Source: Hyperoodon ampullatus
Lineage: Eukaryota; Chordata; Mammalia; Artiodactyla; Ziphiidae
Assembly: GCA_949752795.1 (NCBI GenBank)
Contig: OX457057.1
Span: forward strand, 157,457,980-157,521,979
Length of the DNA stretch: 64,000 bases
Reading direction: 5' to 3'
Shown here: positions 9,461 through 21,424 of the stretch, one piece after another
Numbering within the stretch: the stretch's first letter is position 1
Layout: every line of letters begins with the position of its first letter
Program-made: the position numbers and the translations under genes
The notes under the pieces: model-generated
Told to the model about the DNA's origin: nothing
Database searches by the model: none
The model's input: only the letters and a program-made list of their open reading frames with translations

Positions 9461-9479
9461 TGATCACTTGTTCTCTGTG

Positions 9480-9630
9480 GTATGGCTTAGAAGTCATTCG
9501 TTCTGAGAAGCTTTCCAAAGTCCCCCTTGTCAGAATTGAGCTCTTCCTCCCCCACTTCCTATTGAAGTTTTAGGGTTATCTTAAAGGCCTTTGAGATTTG
9601 GTTTATTTGTTATAGTACTTAACCAATTCT
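9480..9630 (+). mobile_element. L2 3'-end fragment
   Basis: Continues the L2 pattern (AGAAGCTTTCCAAAGTCCCC) beyond the MIR. Diverged. Confidence 0.45.
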
Positions 9631-9639
9631 GACTAATAC

Positions 9640-9925
9640 ATGTCAAATACGTGTCTTGCAAATTGTACAATTCAGTCATTTTCAGTGTATTGACATGACT
9701 GGGCAACCATCACCACTCTAATTCTGGAACATTTTCACCACCTCAAAGAATAGGAGGGTTCCCATTTCTCCACATCTTCACAGACACTTGTTATTGCCTG
9801 CCTTTTTTGTTCTAGCTGTCCTAGTGGGTGTGAAGTTGTACCTCATTGTAGGCTTGATTTGCATTTCCCTAATGACTAATCAAGTTGAACATCTTTTCAT
9901 GTGCTCTTCTCTTGAAGCTTGCTTA
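9640..9925 (-). mobile_element. Old L1 (L1M) 3' fragment
   Basis: Reads as reverse L1M: the ACAATTCAGTCATTTTCAGT block, CAACCATCACCACTCTAATT, then the end of ORF2 (TTTCTCCACATCTTCACAGA; GATTTGCATTTCCCTAATGA). 5'-truncated. Confidence 0.85.
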
Positions 9926-10980
9926 TAATCTTATGATGGCAATTGCTATAGCCAACACCTGGTTACCCTTTACATTTCCTATAACCTTTTGCTGAAAGCT
10001 TTGTAAATGGTGGGGCTCAAATTGTGTTTAATGAATGGGTTATTTATTCCTAAAATCATCCACTAGGTATCCTAATATGAACTGACTATGGAGAGAAGAG
10101 AGAGAACAAAGAATGTATGGAGAAAAGAACAGAGCAAAAAACCGCAAGGAATACAGTGCTTATTATTCTGAGAGTATCCAAATTACATGTTAAATAATAC
10201 TTTACAGCTGTTAAAGATAGCCTGATATTTCTACCAGGTGATTTGCTTTCATTGCATTTTCCCCTTGATTAGCTGGGCAGATTCAATAAGGAGGTATTAT
10301 GTAAAAATTAAAACTTTTTGGTTTTAAGTGAGAGAAAAAAAGAATTAAGCTGGAAAATGTAATTTTCAACTCATGATAATAACTGAGCACAAGGGCTTTA
10401 CTCCATCCTGCTCCTTCAAAGGAATTTTTAAAAATAGGAGGAAATCTATAACTATCTGAGAAACAATTAAGATGCTACCACAATCCAGAAAAATCTAAAA
10501 AATATTTGTTAGATACTTTCTTTAAATGAAGTGAGACCCATCTGAAAGAAAATAAAGGCAACCCTCAATATGCTAAATGAAAAAGCAAGACCCAAGGAAC
10601 TAGAAGAAGGAGTTTGTGGTGGGATCTCACTGTCACCCATGCAGAGAGGCTGGAGCTAGACTTGCCAGGGAGTAGTGAATCATCCCTACAAACCTCCTGG
10701 AAGTGTACCAAACAGCCAAGTGCAGAGTCAGATCCCACTACAGTAGTGCTCAGGTCCAGGTGGTAAGGGGGATACTGGAGAGAGAGCCTAGCCCAGGCAA
10801 TGGTGGGCTACCCCACAACGGGCAAACTCTGTCACTCAGTAGAAGGCTCCCACTCACCAGGGCTGCCTGCCTTCCTTAGAGATCCATGCTTGAATTTCAT
10901 GTCTGCCTTGTCAGGTTACTGCTGTGATTGATATAAACCGGTCCCTTCTTCCTGTGCTGAAGAAAGTGGTGGTGTTTTAG
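9926..10980. other. Unassigned sequence
   Basis: AT-rich to about 10560. A more GC-balanced stretch at 10570-10930 could be the remains of an old LTR or other repeat, but I cannot name it. No coding evidence. Confidence 0.35.
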
Positions 10981-10984
10981 TTAG

Positions 10985-11288
10985 GCTTTGTTCATTGTAA
11001 GGAATAGAAGCTTAATCATACTAGCTTGAGTTGGAGGGACTAGGAAGAATTACTGTAAGACTTTAGAAAGCATCATAGGAAGCAGAGTCCTTCTGGAAAT
11101 TCAAGAACAGGAACCCTATAATGATTAGGCCCCGTGGACACAAGGCTAAGGAGCCACAGCAGGAACCCACAACTGATGGGTTCCATACTGCTCCTACATG
11201 TCTGCCCCACTGTAAAGAATTGTCATGCCTCCTAGGAGTTCTCATCACAAGGAAAAAAAATTTTTTCTTTTCTTTTCTTTTTTTTTTT
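10985..11288. other. Possible ancient repeat, family not assigned
   Basis: The stretch resembles 19550-19985 in its opening (a GTTAG...GGAATAGAAGCTTAATC-type block) and has no coding content. A T-rich run at 11260-11288 precedes the next L1 tail. Confidence 0.3.
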
Positions 11289-11289
11289 G

Positions 11290-11425
11290 GTATCTCTGTG
11301 AGATGATGGATGTTAACTAAATTTATTGAGGAAATCATTTCACAGTATATCTAAGTCAAGCCATTACACTCTGTACCTTAAACTTATACAATGTTATATA
11401 TGTCAGTAAAACTGAGGAAAAAACA
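11290..11425 (+). mobile_element. L1 3'-UTR tail
   Basis: Matches the L1MA/MB end: TATCTCTGTGAGATGATGG, AATCATTTCACAGTATAT, CTGTACCTTAAACTTATAC, then an AT-rich end. Confidence 0.82.
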
Positions 11426-12760
11426 ATTGCAATGCCAGTGAATGAGAATGATATTATTATTGGTGATATATCAAATAGACTCTAATTCATATGTACACCA
11501 GTCACAAATTTATATATTTTATGAGTAGTAGCAATTTACTTTGCAAAACACCACACAGTAGTTCACAGTGGGTGAGATCCACTGTGGTCAACAAAAGAGA
11601 AAGGCTGGTATATTTCCCAAAGTAGAGAAATGTATAGGCCCCATTCTTTGATGGCAGTGCAGTAAAACTGGAAATGAATCAAAAGGAGATTTTTAAAACC
11701 CACAAAAAATTTAAAAATACTATCCTTGTGTGTAATAAAGATGAAAATTCAAATAAATGGGAAAGGCTAGATTATGCTATAAATAGTGTTGGAACAAACT
11801 GGTAACAATTTGCAAAATGACAAAATTAGATTCCTACCTTGAGAAATATATAAAAATAAATCCCAGATGGCTGACATTTTTAAATGTGAAAAGTAAAGCC
11901 ACTTTTATATTCTTTTCAGTAGAAAAATAAATAAATCATAGGTAAAATTTTATATAATCTCGAAATAGACAAGGCTTATCTAAGCAGAAATCATAAATGA
12001 AAGATCACTAGTTTTGAATGCATGAAACAATTGTACATTAGAAAAACATCATAAACAAAATTAAAAAGTAAATGATACATGGGTAATATTTGTGATATAT
12101 TTGATAGATAAATGGTTAGGTCATTAATATGTAAAGAGTCCTGTAAACCAATAATAAAAATACACAAATTTGATAGAAAACTGGTCAAGGATGTGAAGAA
12201 ATAATTCACCAAAGATGAACTATAAATTACTAATAAAATAAATAAAAAGTTAAATATTACTAGTGTTTAAAGGAAATAAATTAAAAATATGATGCCATTT
12301 TCTCCCTAACTGGCAAGGGTTTTTTTTTTTTTTAAATACTGTCTTTAGAGTTAAGGAAGGTTTAGGGAAACAGGTACCCTTATATGCTGCTGATAAAGTA
12401 ATTTATCAATATATATCAAAAGCATTAGAAGGTTGCATGCCCTTTGCCTTAGCAATTACTAGTCTTCTAGGAATTTATCATAAGGAAATATTCAGAGATG
12501 TATGCTAATACATACCGTGCTAAGGAGTTTTTAATGATTGGGGAAATGTTTGATACATTATACTATAAAAAAAGGATGTCAAATTATATGTTAGCAAGAT
12601 CATTTAAAAGTTAAAAGATATACACATATGCTCTGAAAAATATTAAAAAGTTAATGATTTCTGTGGTAGAATTTGGGGTGATTGATTTAAAAATATATTT
12701 CTTCATTTTTCAAAGAGCACATTTTACTTTTATAGTTAGAGGAAAAGGGTATTGAAAACA
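11426..12760 (+). mobile_element. Old L1/HAL1-like body, decayed
   Basis: A-rich, stop-ridden DNA with phrases typical of the distal half of old L1 ORF2 and its 3' UTR (AAACTGGTCAAGGATGTGAAG; GGAATTTATCATAAGGAAAT; a GTTTTTAATGATTGGGGAAATG type block). No reading frame survives. The exact subfamily is not assigned. Confidence 0.6.
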
Positions 12761-13129
12761 GAGTCTACTCCTTTAAGAATCTTTCCCTAAGAACAATTAA
12801 AGTATAGCTATTGGGATTGAAAATGACCTTTAAGATTTTTAGTTCAAACCCCCATTCTGCTCACTGCAAACTCATTCAGCATTTATACTATAATTAATAC
12901 GTTTTGAGATTGCTCTTTTTTCTTTAGGTACATACACATATACATTCATATATATGTATATATATGTATTTGTTTATCTAGAGTTTTCAGAGGAGTGTCG
13001 TACAAATACAAGACCTTCGTGGACAGGTAAAGAGACAGTGTTCTAAGGATGAGAGGAAGGAGTGGCTGGCTATTTTAAGTCTTTGCTCCCTGGCAGGGAA
13101 TATTCTGGGCATGCTTTTTTTAGGTTGAT
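12761..13129. other. Unassigned sequence
   Basis: Contains a TATATG-type simple stretch at about 12935-12970. Nothing else recognised. Confidence 0.35.
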
Positions 13130-13610
13130 TAACAGCCTGTTAGATACCCTCTACCCGGAGATGGCTTCAGTGGCAGACATTGGGATGCACTTGCAGACCT
13201 CCAACTAGAGAGAGCTCAGCTGACCAATGCCCCAGCTGTTGCACTCTGAAACCCATGGCTGAGTCTGTGCAGAGGTCATACTTCCCAGTGACTGTGCCCA
13301 GCCAATGGCTGAGGGCAGCAGGGATACTAGCAGACCCATTCCTGGGAGACAACAGGACTCCTCTGACAGCCAACTTTGCCCCCAGGACTCTCCACTCTTT
13401 GCTGAATCCTCCTCAGACTGCTCGGCATCCTAGAACACTTCAACCCAACTTTCCCTTCCTCTCTCCTTCACTGCTGCTCAGACTTGCCCTCCCAGCCTTC
13501 TCTGGGCTTCTCCCTATTTTTTCCTCATACAAGCATTTTCCCTAATAAAATGTTTACGTATTTAATCCCATCTTGGTATTTGCTTTGCCAGAGGACCCAA
13601 GCAGACATAA
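13130..13610 (+). mobile_element. Possible old LTR
   Basis: CT-rich sequence leads to an AATAAA signal at about 13542, followed by an ATCCCATCTTGGTATTTGC block and CAGAGGACCCAAGCAGACA. That order resembles the R-U5 end of a mammalian LTR. A 5' boundary and TSD were not found, so the call is tentative. Confidence 0.35.
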
Positions 13611-14809
13611 CTTCCCAGCAGTTTTGAAATCCTGAATCTTGCTGCCCTCTCCAATCTTAATGTCAGCAATTAATTCAAATTTGAAATGTGTACGGGTCAG
13701 TGCTAGCTTGTGGAATACACGTGTTTGTGACTAGCACTCTCCACTGTATTTAACTCCTTTGAAGGCAGACAAAATACACTGACAAGCTAATTCGCGTTAG
13801 TAAGAGAATTAAAAAAATCATAAAAGCTGCCATTTTGCCTTTTTTTTGTAGGGGAAGGGGTGGTGTCACATATTCTCCAGAGCTTGGGTTAGCCTGTGTT
13901 AGAAATATTAAAATCATGTGGTTTCAGACTATGGTTTCTTAATCTCTCTTTGTACACGTATAGTTGCATCTTTCCTTAACATTGCCCTGTAGAAATATAG
14001 CTCGATGGGGTACAATGCCTTTAAATGCTTGACATAACCATTGCTAACTGAACCCATGGGGCAGAAAATGCTTATTTAAATGCAGTCATTTCAAAGTCCT
14101 TCCCACTCTCAGCTATAAAACAGCTGCAACCTTTTGTTGGCAGAGACAGCCTGTCAGGAAATCACCTTGTGATGCACTGTTACAGCTAGACAGCTGTAAC
14201 CCACACTCCTGAGGTTCAGAAGTGGCCAACAAGCTGGGGACTGAGCCCTCCATGGTGTCACTTCCCCTGAGGGTGGGGGAAGATGCACCTTATAAGTGAT
14301 AATGATCAGTGGGCTTTGATACACAATATGTGATAGTTCTCTTACCCAGCACCATAAACATTCTGAAGTGCAATCCTGTGTGCCATGCAGGTTGACCACC
14401 ATATTCCTATAGGTAGGGGATTCAACTCTAGATCTGGGCTCCAAGTGAGAGGAGCTGCCATTTCTACTGGATGTCATGCCTCTGAAGACAGACAAAACAC
14501 AGTGACAAATTTCTCTGAGAAGCGACCAATGTTCCCTTCACCACTAGGACTGACCTGCTGTCACCCCCTCTTGAGTCTTAAGCAGAAGAAGCCATAAAGC
14601 TAGTCAACAGAAGATTCAAGATTTCAACCCACGGTTTTCTGATTCCAAGGGTATGATTCTTTCACAATACTCACTGGATGAAGAGCCAGAGACTCGGGCC
14701 TGCACAGATTGCCTGTACTGCTCACTGCTGTGCCACAGACTTCAAGCTGTTTTAGATCCAACTGGGCTTGGCTATTGGATATGGAGGTGGAATAGCAAAG
14801 ACTGCAACA
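13611..14809. other. Unassigned sequence
   Basis: No repeat family or exon recognised. Several open frames (14154-14495 minus, 14385-14597 plus) lack domains and overlap each other on opposite strands. Confidence 0.35.
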
Positions 14810-14915
14810 GCTTATATGTATTGAGGTTTCCTGTGTCCAGGCCCAGTGCTAAGGGTTTGATCTGAATTATTTCCGTTTGATCCTCACAGCATCTGCATGG
14901 GGAAGATGCCATTAA
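14810..14915 (-). mobile_element. MIR fragment
   Basis: Reverse MIR 3' portion: CTTATATGTATTGAGG, GTCCAGGCCCAGTGCTAAG, TGATCCTCACAGCATC. The A/T-rich stretch after 14920 breaks it. Confidence 0.6.
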
Positions 14916-15309
14916 AATATAGATTTATATTAATTAATATAAATTATATTATATTTAACAAACATGGAAGCACACAGAAGCTTATGGAGTTTAGGTGCTT
15001 ATTCAAAGTCACAAAGCTCCAGATTACAATCTGGGCTTATGTTTTTTACATTTATTTATTCCATACCCTTCCAAAAAAGGATTCGAGGTTGATAAATCAT
15101 AGAAGATACTTTTACAAGGAGAAATGACTTTAGTGGAAAGTGAGGGAAGGATGATTCAGGGCAGGCTCCACTAAACCCGGCTACTACAGGAACCAACACA
15201 TCTAGGCTAGTCTGTGTCAGAGACTAATTTAATTTAGGTTGTTAACTGTAAATTAAGGTAGTATTTTACTGGATTGCCCATGCTTGGGGTTATTCATCAC
15301 TCCTCCCTT

Positions 15310-15672
15310 TCTCACACCTGTCCAATCATTTGGAACTTAATCTCCTCAAATGTGGCCCCTTCTCTGCTCTCATCAGTGTTCCCTTTTCAGGTTCTCATCA
15401 TCTCTTGCTGAATATGGAAGTAGTTTCTCAACACTCTTTCCTCCCTCTGTCCCTTTTTTTCTCTACACTATCACCAGAATCCTGTTGCCTTTGCTTCCTA
15501 AATGTCTACCTTTCAATTTTTTCTCTGTTTCAACTCAGACCCTACCATGTCTTGCCTGGATAGTGTGGCTATTTAATTTGTTTCCCTGCCTTTTGACCTC
15601 ACTCCACTCCAATCCACCCTTTACATACCAATTGGAAAATATCAGTTCTCTGCTTAAAATTATTTAGTCCCC
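15310..15672 (+). mobile_element. L2 LINE, left half of a split copy
   Basis: The stretch at 15550-15590 is the decayed L2 block encoding the region after the reverse transcriptase (CTTGCCTGGATAGTG... for the conserved SRLDYCNSLL motif). The TCTGCTTAAAATTATTTAG block follows. The copy stops abruptly at 15672 and resumes at 17058 with the next L2 block, so later elements landed inside it. Confidence 0.8.
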
Positions 15673-16689
15673 TTTGGTGCACTATCAAAAAAGTGAAAAG
15701 GCAACTCATGGAATGGGAGAAATATTTGCAAATCATATATCTGATAAGCAGTTAATATTCAGAATTCATAAAGAACTCCTACAATCTTACAATAAAAAAG
15801 GCAAACAACTCAATTAAAAAGGCAAAGGATTTGAATAGACTTTTCCCCAAAGGTGATATGCAAATAGCTCATAAGCACATGAAAAGGTACTCAACATCAG
15901 TCCTTAGGGAAATGCAACTCAAAACCACAATGAGATACAACTTCACACACTTTAGGATAGATACTACAAAAAAAAACCCCAAAATAACAAGTGTTGGGGA
16001 GGATATGGAGAAACTGGAATCCTTGTTTATTGCTGGTAAAAATGTAAAATGGTATAGCTGCTGTGAAAAACTGTTTGATGATTCCTCAAAAAGTTAAACA
16101 TAGAATTACCATATGATCCAACAATTTTACTTCTAGGCATATACCCCCCAAATTAAAAGCAGGAACTGAAAGAGATACTTGTACACCAATGTTCAGAGTA
16201 GCATTATTCACAATAACCAAAATGTAGAAAAAACCCAGATGCCATCAACAGATGAGTGAATTAACAAAATGAATATATGGGTAGATAGATAGATAGATAG
16301 ATAGGAAGAAAATTCAGCCTTAAAAATGAACTTCTGATACATGCTACAAATGGGTGAACCCTGAAAACATTATGTGATGTGGACTGGCACAAAAGGACAA
16401 ATACTGCATGATTCCACCTATATGAGGTTCCTAGAATAGGCAAATTCATAGAGATTGAAAATAAAGTAGTGGTTGAAAGTAGAAAAGAGTGGGGATAGGA
16501 GTGGGAAAGTGGGGGAATGTATGTTTAATGAGAAGAGTTTCTGTTTGGGATGAGGGTGTAAAGTTCTGTAAAAGGATGAGGGTGATGTACATACAACATT
16601 GTGAATGTACTTAATGCCACTGAATTGCACACTTAAAATGATTAAAATGTTAAATTTTATGTTATGTATATTTTACCACAATAAAAATA
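15673..16689 (+). mobile_element. L1 3' part (end of ORF2 plus 3' UTR)
   Basis: L1 ORF2 C-terminal region and 3' UTR: GGCAAAGGATTTGAATAGAC, ATGCAACTCAAAACCACAAT, TACCATATGATCCAACAATT, and a 3' end with TTGCACACTTAAAATGATTA and TTTACCACAATAAAAATAT. The frame is broken by stops (one remnant frame at 15831-16097). A GATA microsatellite lies inside. Confidence 0.92.
16282..16304. repeat. (GATA)n microsatellite
   Basis: About six TAGA/GATA units inside the L1 3' region. Confidence 0.9.
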
Positions 16690-16701
16690 TTATTTACTGT
16701 C

Positions 16702-17045
16702 GGGGCTTCCCTGGTGGAGCAGTGGTTAAGAATCCCCCTGCCAGTGCAGGAGACACGGGTTTGAGCCCTGGCCCGGGAAGATCCCACATGCCGCGGAGCA
16801 ACTAAGCCCGTGTACCACAGCTACTGAAGCCTGCGCTCTAGAGCCTGCGAGCCACAACTACGGAAGCGCACGCGCCTAGAGCCTGTGCTCCACAACAAGA
16901 GAAGCCACCGCGATGAGAAACCCGTGCACCGCAACGAAGAGCAGCCCCTGCTCGCCGCAACTAGAGAAAGCCCACGCACAGCAACGAAGACCCAACGCAG
17001 CCAAAAATAAATAAATGAATTTATTTTTAAAAAAATATATATATG
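16702..17045 (+). mobile_element. CHR SINE, full length
   Basis: Long form of the family: tRNA-Glu-derived head, body with repeated GAGCCACAACTAC-type blocks, and an AAATAAAT tail. A perfect 12-bp TSD TTATTTACTGTC lies at 16690-16701 and 17046-17057. It sits exactly at the 3' end of the L1. Confidence 0.96.
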
Positions 17046-17057
17046 TTATTTACTGTC

Positions 17058-17300
17058 AACAGGATAAAGTCTAGACTACTTAGCACGGCCAGTAAGACCT
17101 TTCATGTCCTCACCTCCGTCAATACCTCCAGGTTCATCTCCCACGTGTCTCCCTGACTATGATAAGGTACTTGAGCTATGCTCCTTTCACCGTGGGGTTC
17201 CATGCCATCCTCCTTCCTTCAAATCTCAGCTCAGACTTCCTCCTCCAGGAAGTCCCCCCCTTGACGCCTCATGTTTAACTCAGCTCCCCATATCTGTGCT
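17058..17300 (+). mobile_element. L2 LINE, right half of the split copy
   Basis: Resumes with CAGGATAAAGTCTAGACTAC, CTTTCATGTCCTCACCTCC and CTCAGACTTCCTCCTCCAGG. This is the L2 sequence that follows the block lost at 15672. Confidence 0.82.
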
Positions 17301-17399
17301 TTCCATATTACTTAAACAAACTTCTACTCATCCCTCAAGATGGAAATTCACTGTAGTCCCTCTGTGAAGCTCTCCTTCCCTTTCTCAGACAGGGTTGCT

Positions 17400-17633
17400 T
17401 CTCCCAGTGTTGCTTCTCATGGTGTTCTCCCTGAGTGTATGTCTGTCTTCAAATTTCCCCTTTTTATAAGGACACAAGTCATGTTGCATTAGGGGCCCAC
17501 CCTACTTCAGTATGACCTCATCTTAACTAATTATATCTGCAAGAACCCTATTTCCAAATCAGGTCACATTCTGAGGCTCTGGGGGTTAGGACTTCAACAT
17601 ATGAATGTGGAGGTCACAATTCAACCCATAACA
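17400..17633 (-). mobile_element. MaLR-type LTR fragment (MLT1-like)
   Basis: Inverted LTR pattern: TATAAGGACACAAGTCATG, GGGCCCACCCTACTTCAG, ACCTCATCTTAACTAATTA, then the outer end GTTAGGACTTCAACATATGA and ACCCATAACA. The inner half is missing or unrecognisable. Confidence 0.72.
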
Positions 17634-17639
17634 CCACCT

Positions 17640-17815
17640 CATTTATCCGTCCCAACAGCTCATTTAAAAATTTGTCATTATTCCCATTTCACAGAGGATG
17701 AAATTGAGGGCTGGGAAGGTTAAGCAACGAACTCAAAGTAGAGCAACCAGTGGGTTGCAAAGCTCAGATTCGAAACATGGCCTGTCTGATTCAAAATTCC
17801 AGACTCTTCTCATTA
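17640..17815 (-). mobile_element. MIR SINE
   Basis: Reverse MIR: TATTCCCATTTCACAGAGGA, GAAATTGAGGGCTGGGAAGG, TTAAGCAACGAACTCAAAGT, CAGATTCGAAACATGGCC. Confidence 0.85.
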
Positions 17816-17934
17816 TATAAGCGAAATACCTCTATTCACAGTCTCTGCCTTATTTCTTCTAGGCTTAGTAAATACCTGTCAACTTATTGAGCCTGGGCCT
17901 TTTCACTATTACATAATGAGTTAGTTCCACTTCC

Positions 17935-18110
17935 AAATATTTACTGAGCGTCTGCTACTGTAAGTATTTCAGGCACTGAGTTCAAAGATGACTTGAAACG
18001 TGGACCAGGTTTCAAGGCACTTAAAATTTAATGGGAGAGACAGACGTATAAGCAAGTCACTGTTTCATAAGGAAATATTAAGTATTAGGTCGAGATTCAA
18101 GCAACTCTGC
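17935..18110 (-). mobile_element. L2 3'-end fragment
   Basis: Reverse L2 tail pattern: TATTTACTGAGCGTCTGCTA, TCAGGCACTGAGTTCAAAGA, then CTTAAAATTTAATGGGAGAG. Diverged. Confidence 0.5.
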
Positions 18111-18700
18111 TGTGGAAGGATTAATACTAATTAATGGGATTCAGCAAATAATTTTTGTGTCGTTGCACAGGTGACAAGGGACTGCAGGAAGCACATTTAA
18201 CCTGCAGGTTTCCTTTGCTCCAGCACGTTTTCCTCCTTCATGGGACTATTGGATAAGCGCTATCCACTGAGGAATTAATTTCTGAAGCAGAATGAGCTTC
18301 AGAGAAGCCTGATCTTAGCATGATGCTCCCTTCTCTCCATTGAGGTCATTCTGTCTTTCTCAGGGAGGAGGATCTGGTTCTGGAGACATTTAATCTTAGT
18401 ATGAAGTGACTCACTTCTCTGAGACAGATGAAGTTTCCACAAGAAAACAGGAAGACATTTTCTTCCTTGCCCAGGCTCACCCTGAATGTCACAAATCTGC
18501 CCTTCCCTGGGGGAAAGTATACTGGATGTTGAACAAAGCCAATCTTTACCCCAGATCCCAAAGTCAGTCTGCTGGATGAAATATTTCCGACAAAGGCACT
18601 TCTTCAAAGCACTGTTATATACAGTCCCTTGCCTTTGAAGTCATCCACTAAACTAATTACTATAGAACTGACCTGACCGCATAGCCCTCTTAAAATGCAC
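18111..18700. other. Unassigned sequence with two minus open frames
   Basis: Two overlapping minus frames (18299-18607 and 18346-18561) run here. Neither shows a domain, and their mutual overlap argues against coding. GC is slightly higher than in the neighbours. Nothing recognised. Confidence 0.35.
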
Positions 18701-18733
18701 ATACACACACCCACACACACACACACACACACC
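18701..18733. repeat. (CA)n microsatellite
   Basis: About 15 AC units with one CC interruption near the left end. Confidence 0.93.
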
Positions 18734-19549
18734 CCTATGCGTCAGAAACTCTTAATGAGCAATGATAGAATTCTTTGGGCTTCAAAGAAAGATCTGCTTG
18801 CAGACATGAAAATATCTGCTTTAAAAAAAATATTCACAGGATCAGATCACTTAAATTCTGAAATTTCCAGAGAGAGAGAAAGCACGAGAATCGGAGCAAG
18901 AGAGGAGAGAGGGGGCACCTCATTCTTAAAAAGGGAGGGGCACTACTTACATTCTCTGGTTTTAACTAGATGTGGCAGAAAAGGACTAGTTAGTACTTGG
19001 GTTTCTATCTCAAAAATGGAGCCTCAAATATCTCCAAGTCTCTAAATCCTTCTTGACATGCTATTTGCAAATATAGTTTATTCATGCATTCATCCAACAA
19101 AAAATTTATTGAACATCTATTATGTGTAGAACACGTAGAGAAGGTTTTGAGGAGCTCAGACTGATGGTTATGGTAATACTCAATGTCAATGTTAACAACA
19201 ACAACAACAGATGAAAAAATGCCCGCAGTGGCTTGTTAAGGCCCATCTTTCCTTGTTCCTGTGTCTGGTGTACATGGCACTACCATTCTGTTTTAGGTTG
19301 ATGAAATATCAAAGTCAAGGGTTCACTCAGGTCTTCATGAATAAGAGTGGTAAAGTACTTAGGGAGACATAGCCTGGTGTTGGAGACAAGCTATGTCTGT
19401 AAGGGAAGAAACTAAGAAAGGAATGTGTAAAAGAATTTTTCTCCCAACAGAAAATTCCCCAGTACTAAGATGTATGTTTTTGGAGTAAGCAACCACTTAC
19501 TACAAGATTCTTCCACATCTGTTTATATGGCTAACACAGATGTATTAGT
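18734..19549. other. Unassigned sequence
   Basis: A fragment at 19078-19140 (CATTCATCCAACAAAAAATT; TGAACATCTATTATGTGTAG) is a reverse L2 tail. An (AAC)n run lies at about 19194-19210. The rest is not recognised. Confidence 0.4.
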
Positions 19550-19985
19550 TGGGATGCATTTGGCTGTAAGAACAGCTAATCCACCCAAAGTGGCTTAGAT
19601 AAGAAGGACATTTATAATCTCACATAACAATGAAATATGGAGGTCAGGTGGTGTCCGTGTCTTTAATTCAGCAGCTCAGTGAGTTCATGGGGGAATACAG
19701 ATTCTTTCCCTCTTTCTATTACACCATTTTCACTCTGTTGGCTTTTGGTTCCAGACATATTCTCTCATGGATGCAAGATAATTACAGTGGCGCTAAGCAT
19801 CGTATTTTCACAAATCTATATCCAGTGGCCTAACAAGAAACATCTCCCTTTGTGTTCCTTTTGAACAGCAAGAACTTCCCAGAAGCTCCCTCTACTCTCA
19901 TAATTGTCCAGAATTATGAGTCACATGCTTATGCCTAAACCAATCACTGGCAAAGGAAATTGAATTACCACAATTTATCTAAACC
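19550..19985. mobile_element. Ancient repeat, family uncertain
   Basis: Order of blocks TGTATTAGTTGGGATGCATT, CAGCTAATCCACCCAAAGTG, CATTTATAATCTCACATAAC, GGAGGTCAGGTGGTGTCC and the CAGAAGCTCCCTCTACTCTC stretch follows a widespread mammalian repeat that I cannot name securely. A related opening may exist near 10985. Confidence 0.45.
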
Positions 19986-20001
19986 ATCAAGATTGAACCC
20001 C

Positions 20002-20320
20002 GGGGACTTCCCTGGGGACGCAGTGGTTAAGAATCTGCCTGCCAATGCAGGGGACACGGGTTTGAGCCCTGACCCAGGAAGATCCCACATGCTGTGGAGC
20101 AAGTAAGCCCGCGAGCCACAACTACTGAGCCCGCGGGCCACAGCTACTGAAGCCCGCGCACCTAGAGCCCGTGCTCCGCAACAAGAGAAGCCACCGCAAT
20201 GAGAAGCCCGTGCACCGCAACGAAGAGTAGTCCCCTCTCACTGAAACTAGAGAAAGCCCGCATGCAACAACGAAGACCCAACGCAGCCAAAAATAAATAA
20301 ATAAATTTATTTTTTTTAAA
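20002..20320 (+). mobile_element. CHR SINE, full length
   Basis: Starts GGGGACTTCCCTGGGG, with a diverged A-box (GGGGACGCAGTGG) and an intact B-box region (ACGGGTTTGAGCCC). It carries the long CHR body and an AAATAAATAAAT tail. No clear TSD was found; a separate poly-A run follows at 20346-20366. Confidence 0.93.
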
Positions 20321-21325
20321 AAAGGATGATGAGGAAACCCTTTATAAAAAAAAAAAAAAAAAAAAGGACGCTGTGGGAGCTGGAAAGGAGGCCAGCATCC
20401 CCTGAAGAATATGGCTATCTGATTCCTGAACAAAATGGAAATGCCTATAGCAAAGAACACAAGGCAGTAATTGGTGGTGGGAGGGAATGGGTATAAGGTA
20501 TGCAACCAGAGGGACCACCACAGAGTTTCAAAGCAGAAGTACCTACAGGCAAGGAGAAATTCAATCAAGCGGACCTTCTCTGATGAACACTGGGCTCGAC
20601 CTTGCTTCACAGATGAGCTTCTCTTACAGGAATGAGTTTTGCTGATCTTTAGGATGGCTGCTAAGGACACCCTGTGCTGTATATTCTGCTGGTTCATATT
20701 ACACCACCTTGACCTGAAGCCAAATTATGCATAAGAGTTCTAAAATGGTTTATGGCTAGGGTAGGCTAGCTGATGTCATTTGTCAAATGTGGCACTCTAG
20801 AATTATCTTACCAATATAAAACCATGCAAAGGCTTTTCCACAGAACATTTATAGGAAAATGTGTTTTTGAAACAAGAATGAAACACCCTAGAACTTACTC
20901 CATGTGGAATAATGGAATAACGGACCCAGCCCACTGTAGCAGTGGTAAGGGGAGTGAGGAAGCAGTGGCCAGTGACCAGGTTTAAACCCAGTGAAAAAGG
21001 AAATATGGGTGGTGATTCTTGAGTTGGTCCTTCCTTGTAAAACTGAAATTATGAGCTTCTTTGAAATGGACAAGTTTGCTTTTCATATGCAAATTACTCA
21101 AAGGTAGATGGGACCTATTCATAGACTTTAAAAAATATTCCTAGTATACCTAACATAGTGCTTTACATGTAGTATGAATAGCTATCTTTTGATCAGTGGA
21201 TTGCAGTGAGATTCCTTCATAAAATGTTCAAAACAGGAAGAGACCCAAATTTACTGGCTACCTTGGCAATATCATTGTATTAAAGCTTACTTTACAGGTG
21301 CAAAAGCTATCCCCCAAGTTTATAC
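20321..21325. other. Unassigned sequence
   Basis: A 20-base A-run at 20346-20366, then ordinary sequence with no exon or repeat I can name. Confidence 0.35.
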
Positions 21326-21400
21326 CAGTGGTTCCCAACTCTGGCTATACATCGAAGCACCTGTAGGTGATTTCAGTACCTATGCCTTGGTCGCATCCAA
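21326..21400 (+). mobile_element. MER5-like hAT fragment
   Basis: CAGTGGTTCCCAACTCTGG followed by CATCGAAGCACCTGTAGG matches one terminus of a MER5-type element. The rest is missing. Confidence 0.6.
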
Positions 21401-21424
21401 CAGTCTTTCATCCAACAGCTGAAA

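Noticed and set aside
13130..13610. AATAAA followed by a U5-like block as the 3' end of a host gene
   Set aside because: The order resembles an LTR end, and no exon or splice acceptor leading to it could be supported.
20122..20697. 191-codon minus-strand open frame, one of the longest outside the island
   Set aside because: Its C-terminal part is the reverse of a CHR SINE (phrases such as LRSTGSR recur in other SINE copies here) and includes a poly-Phe from the A-run. No domain.
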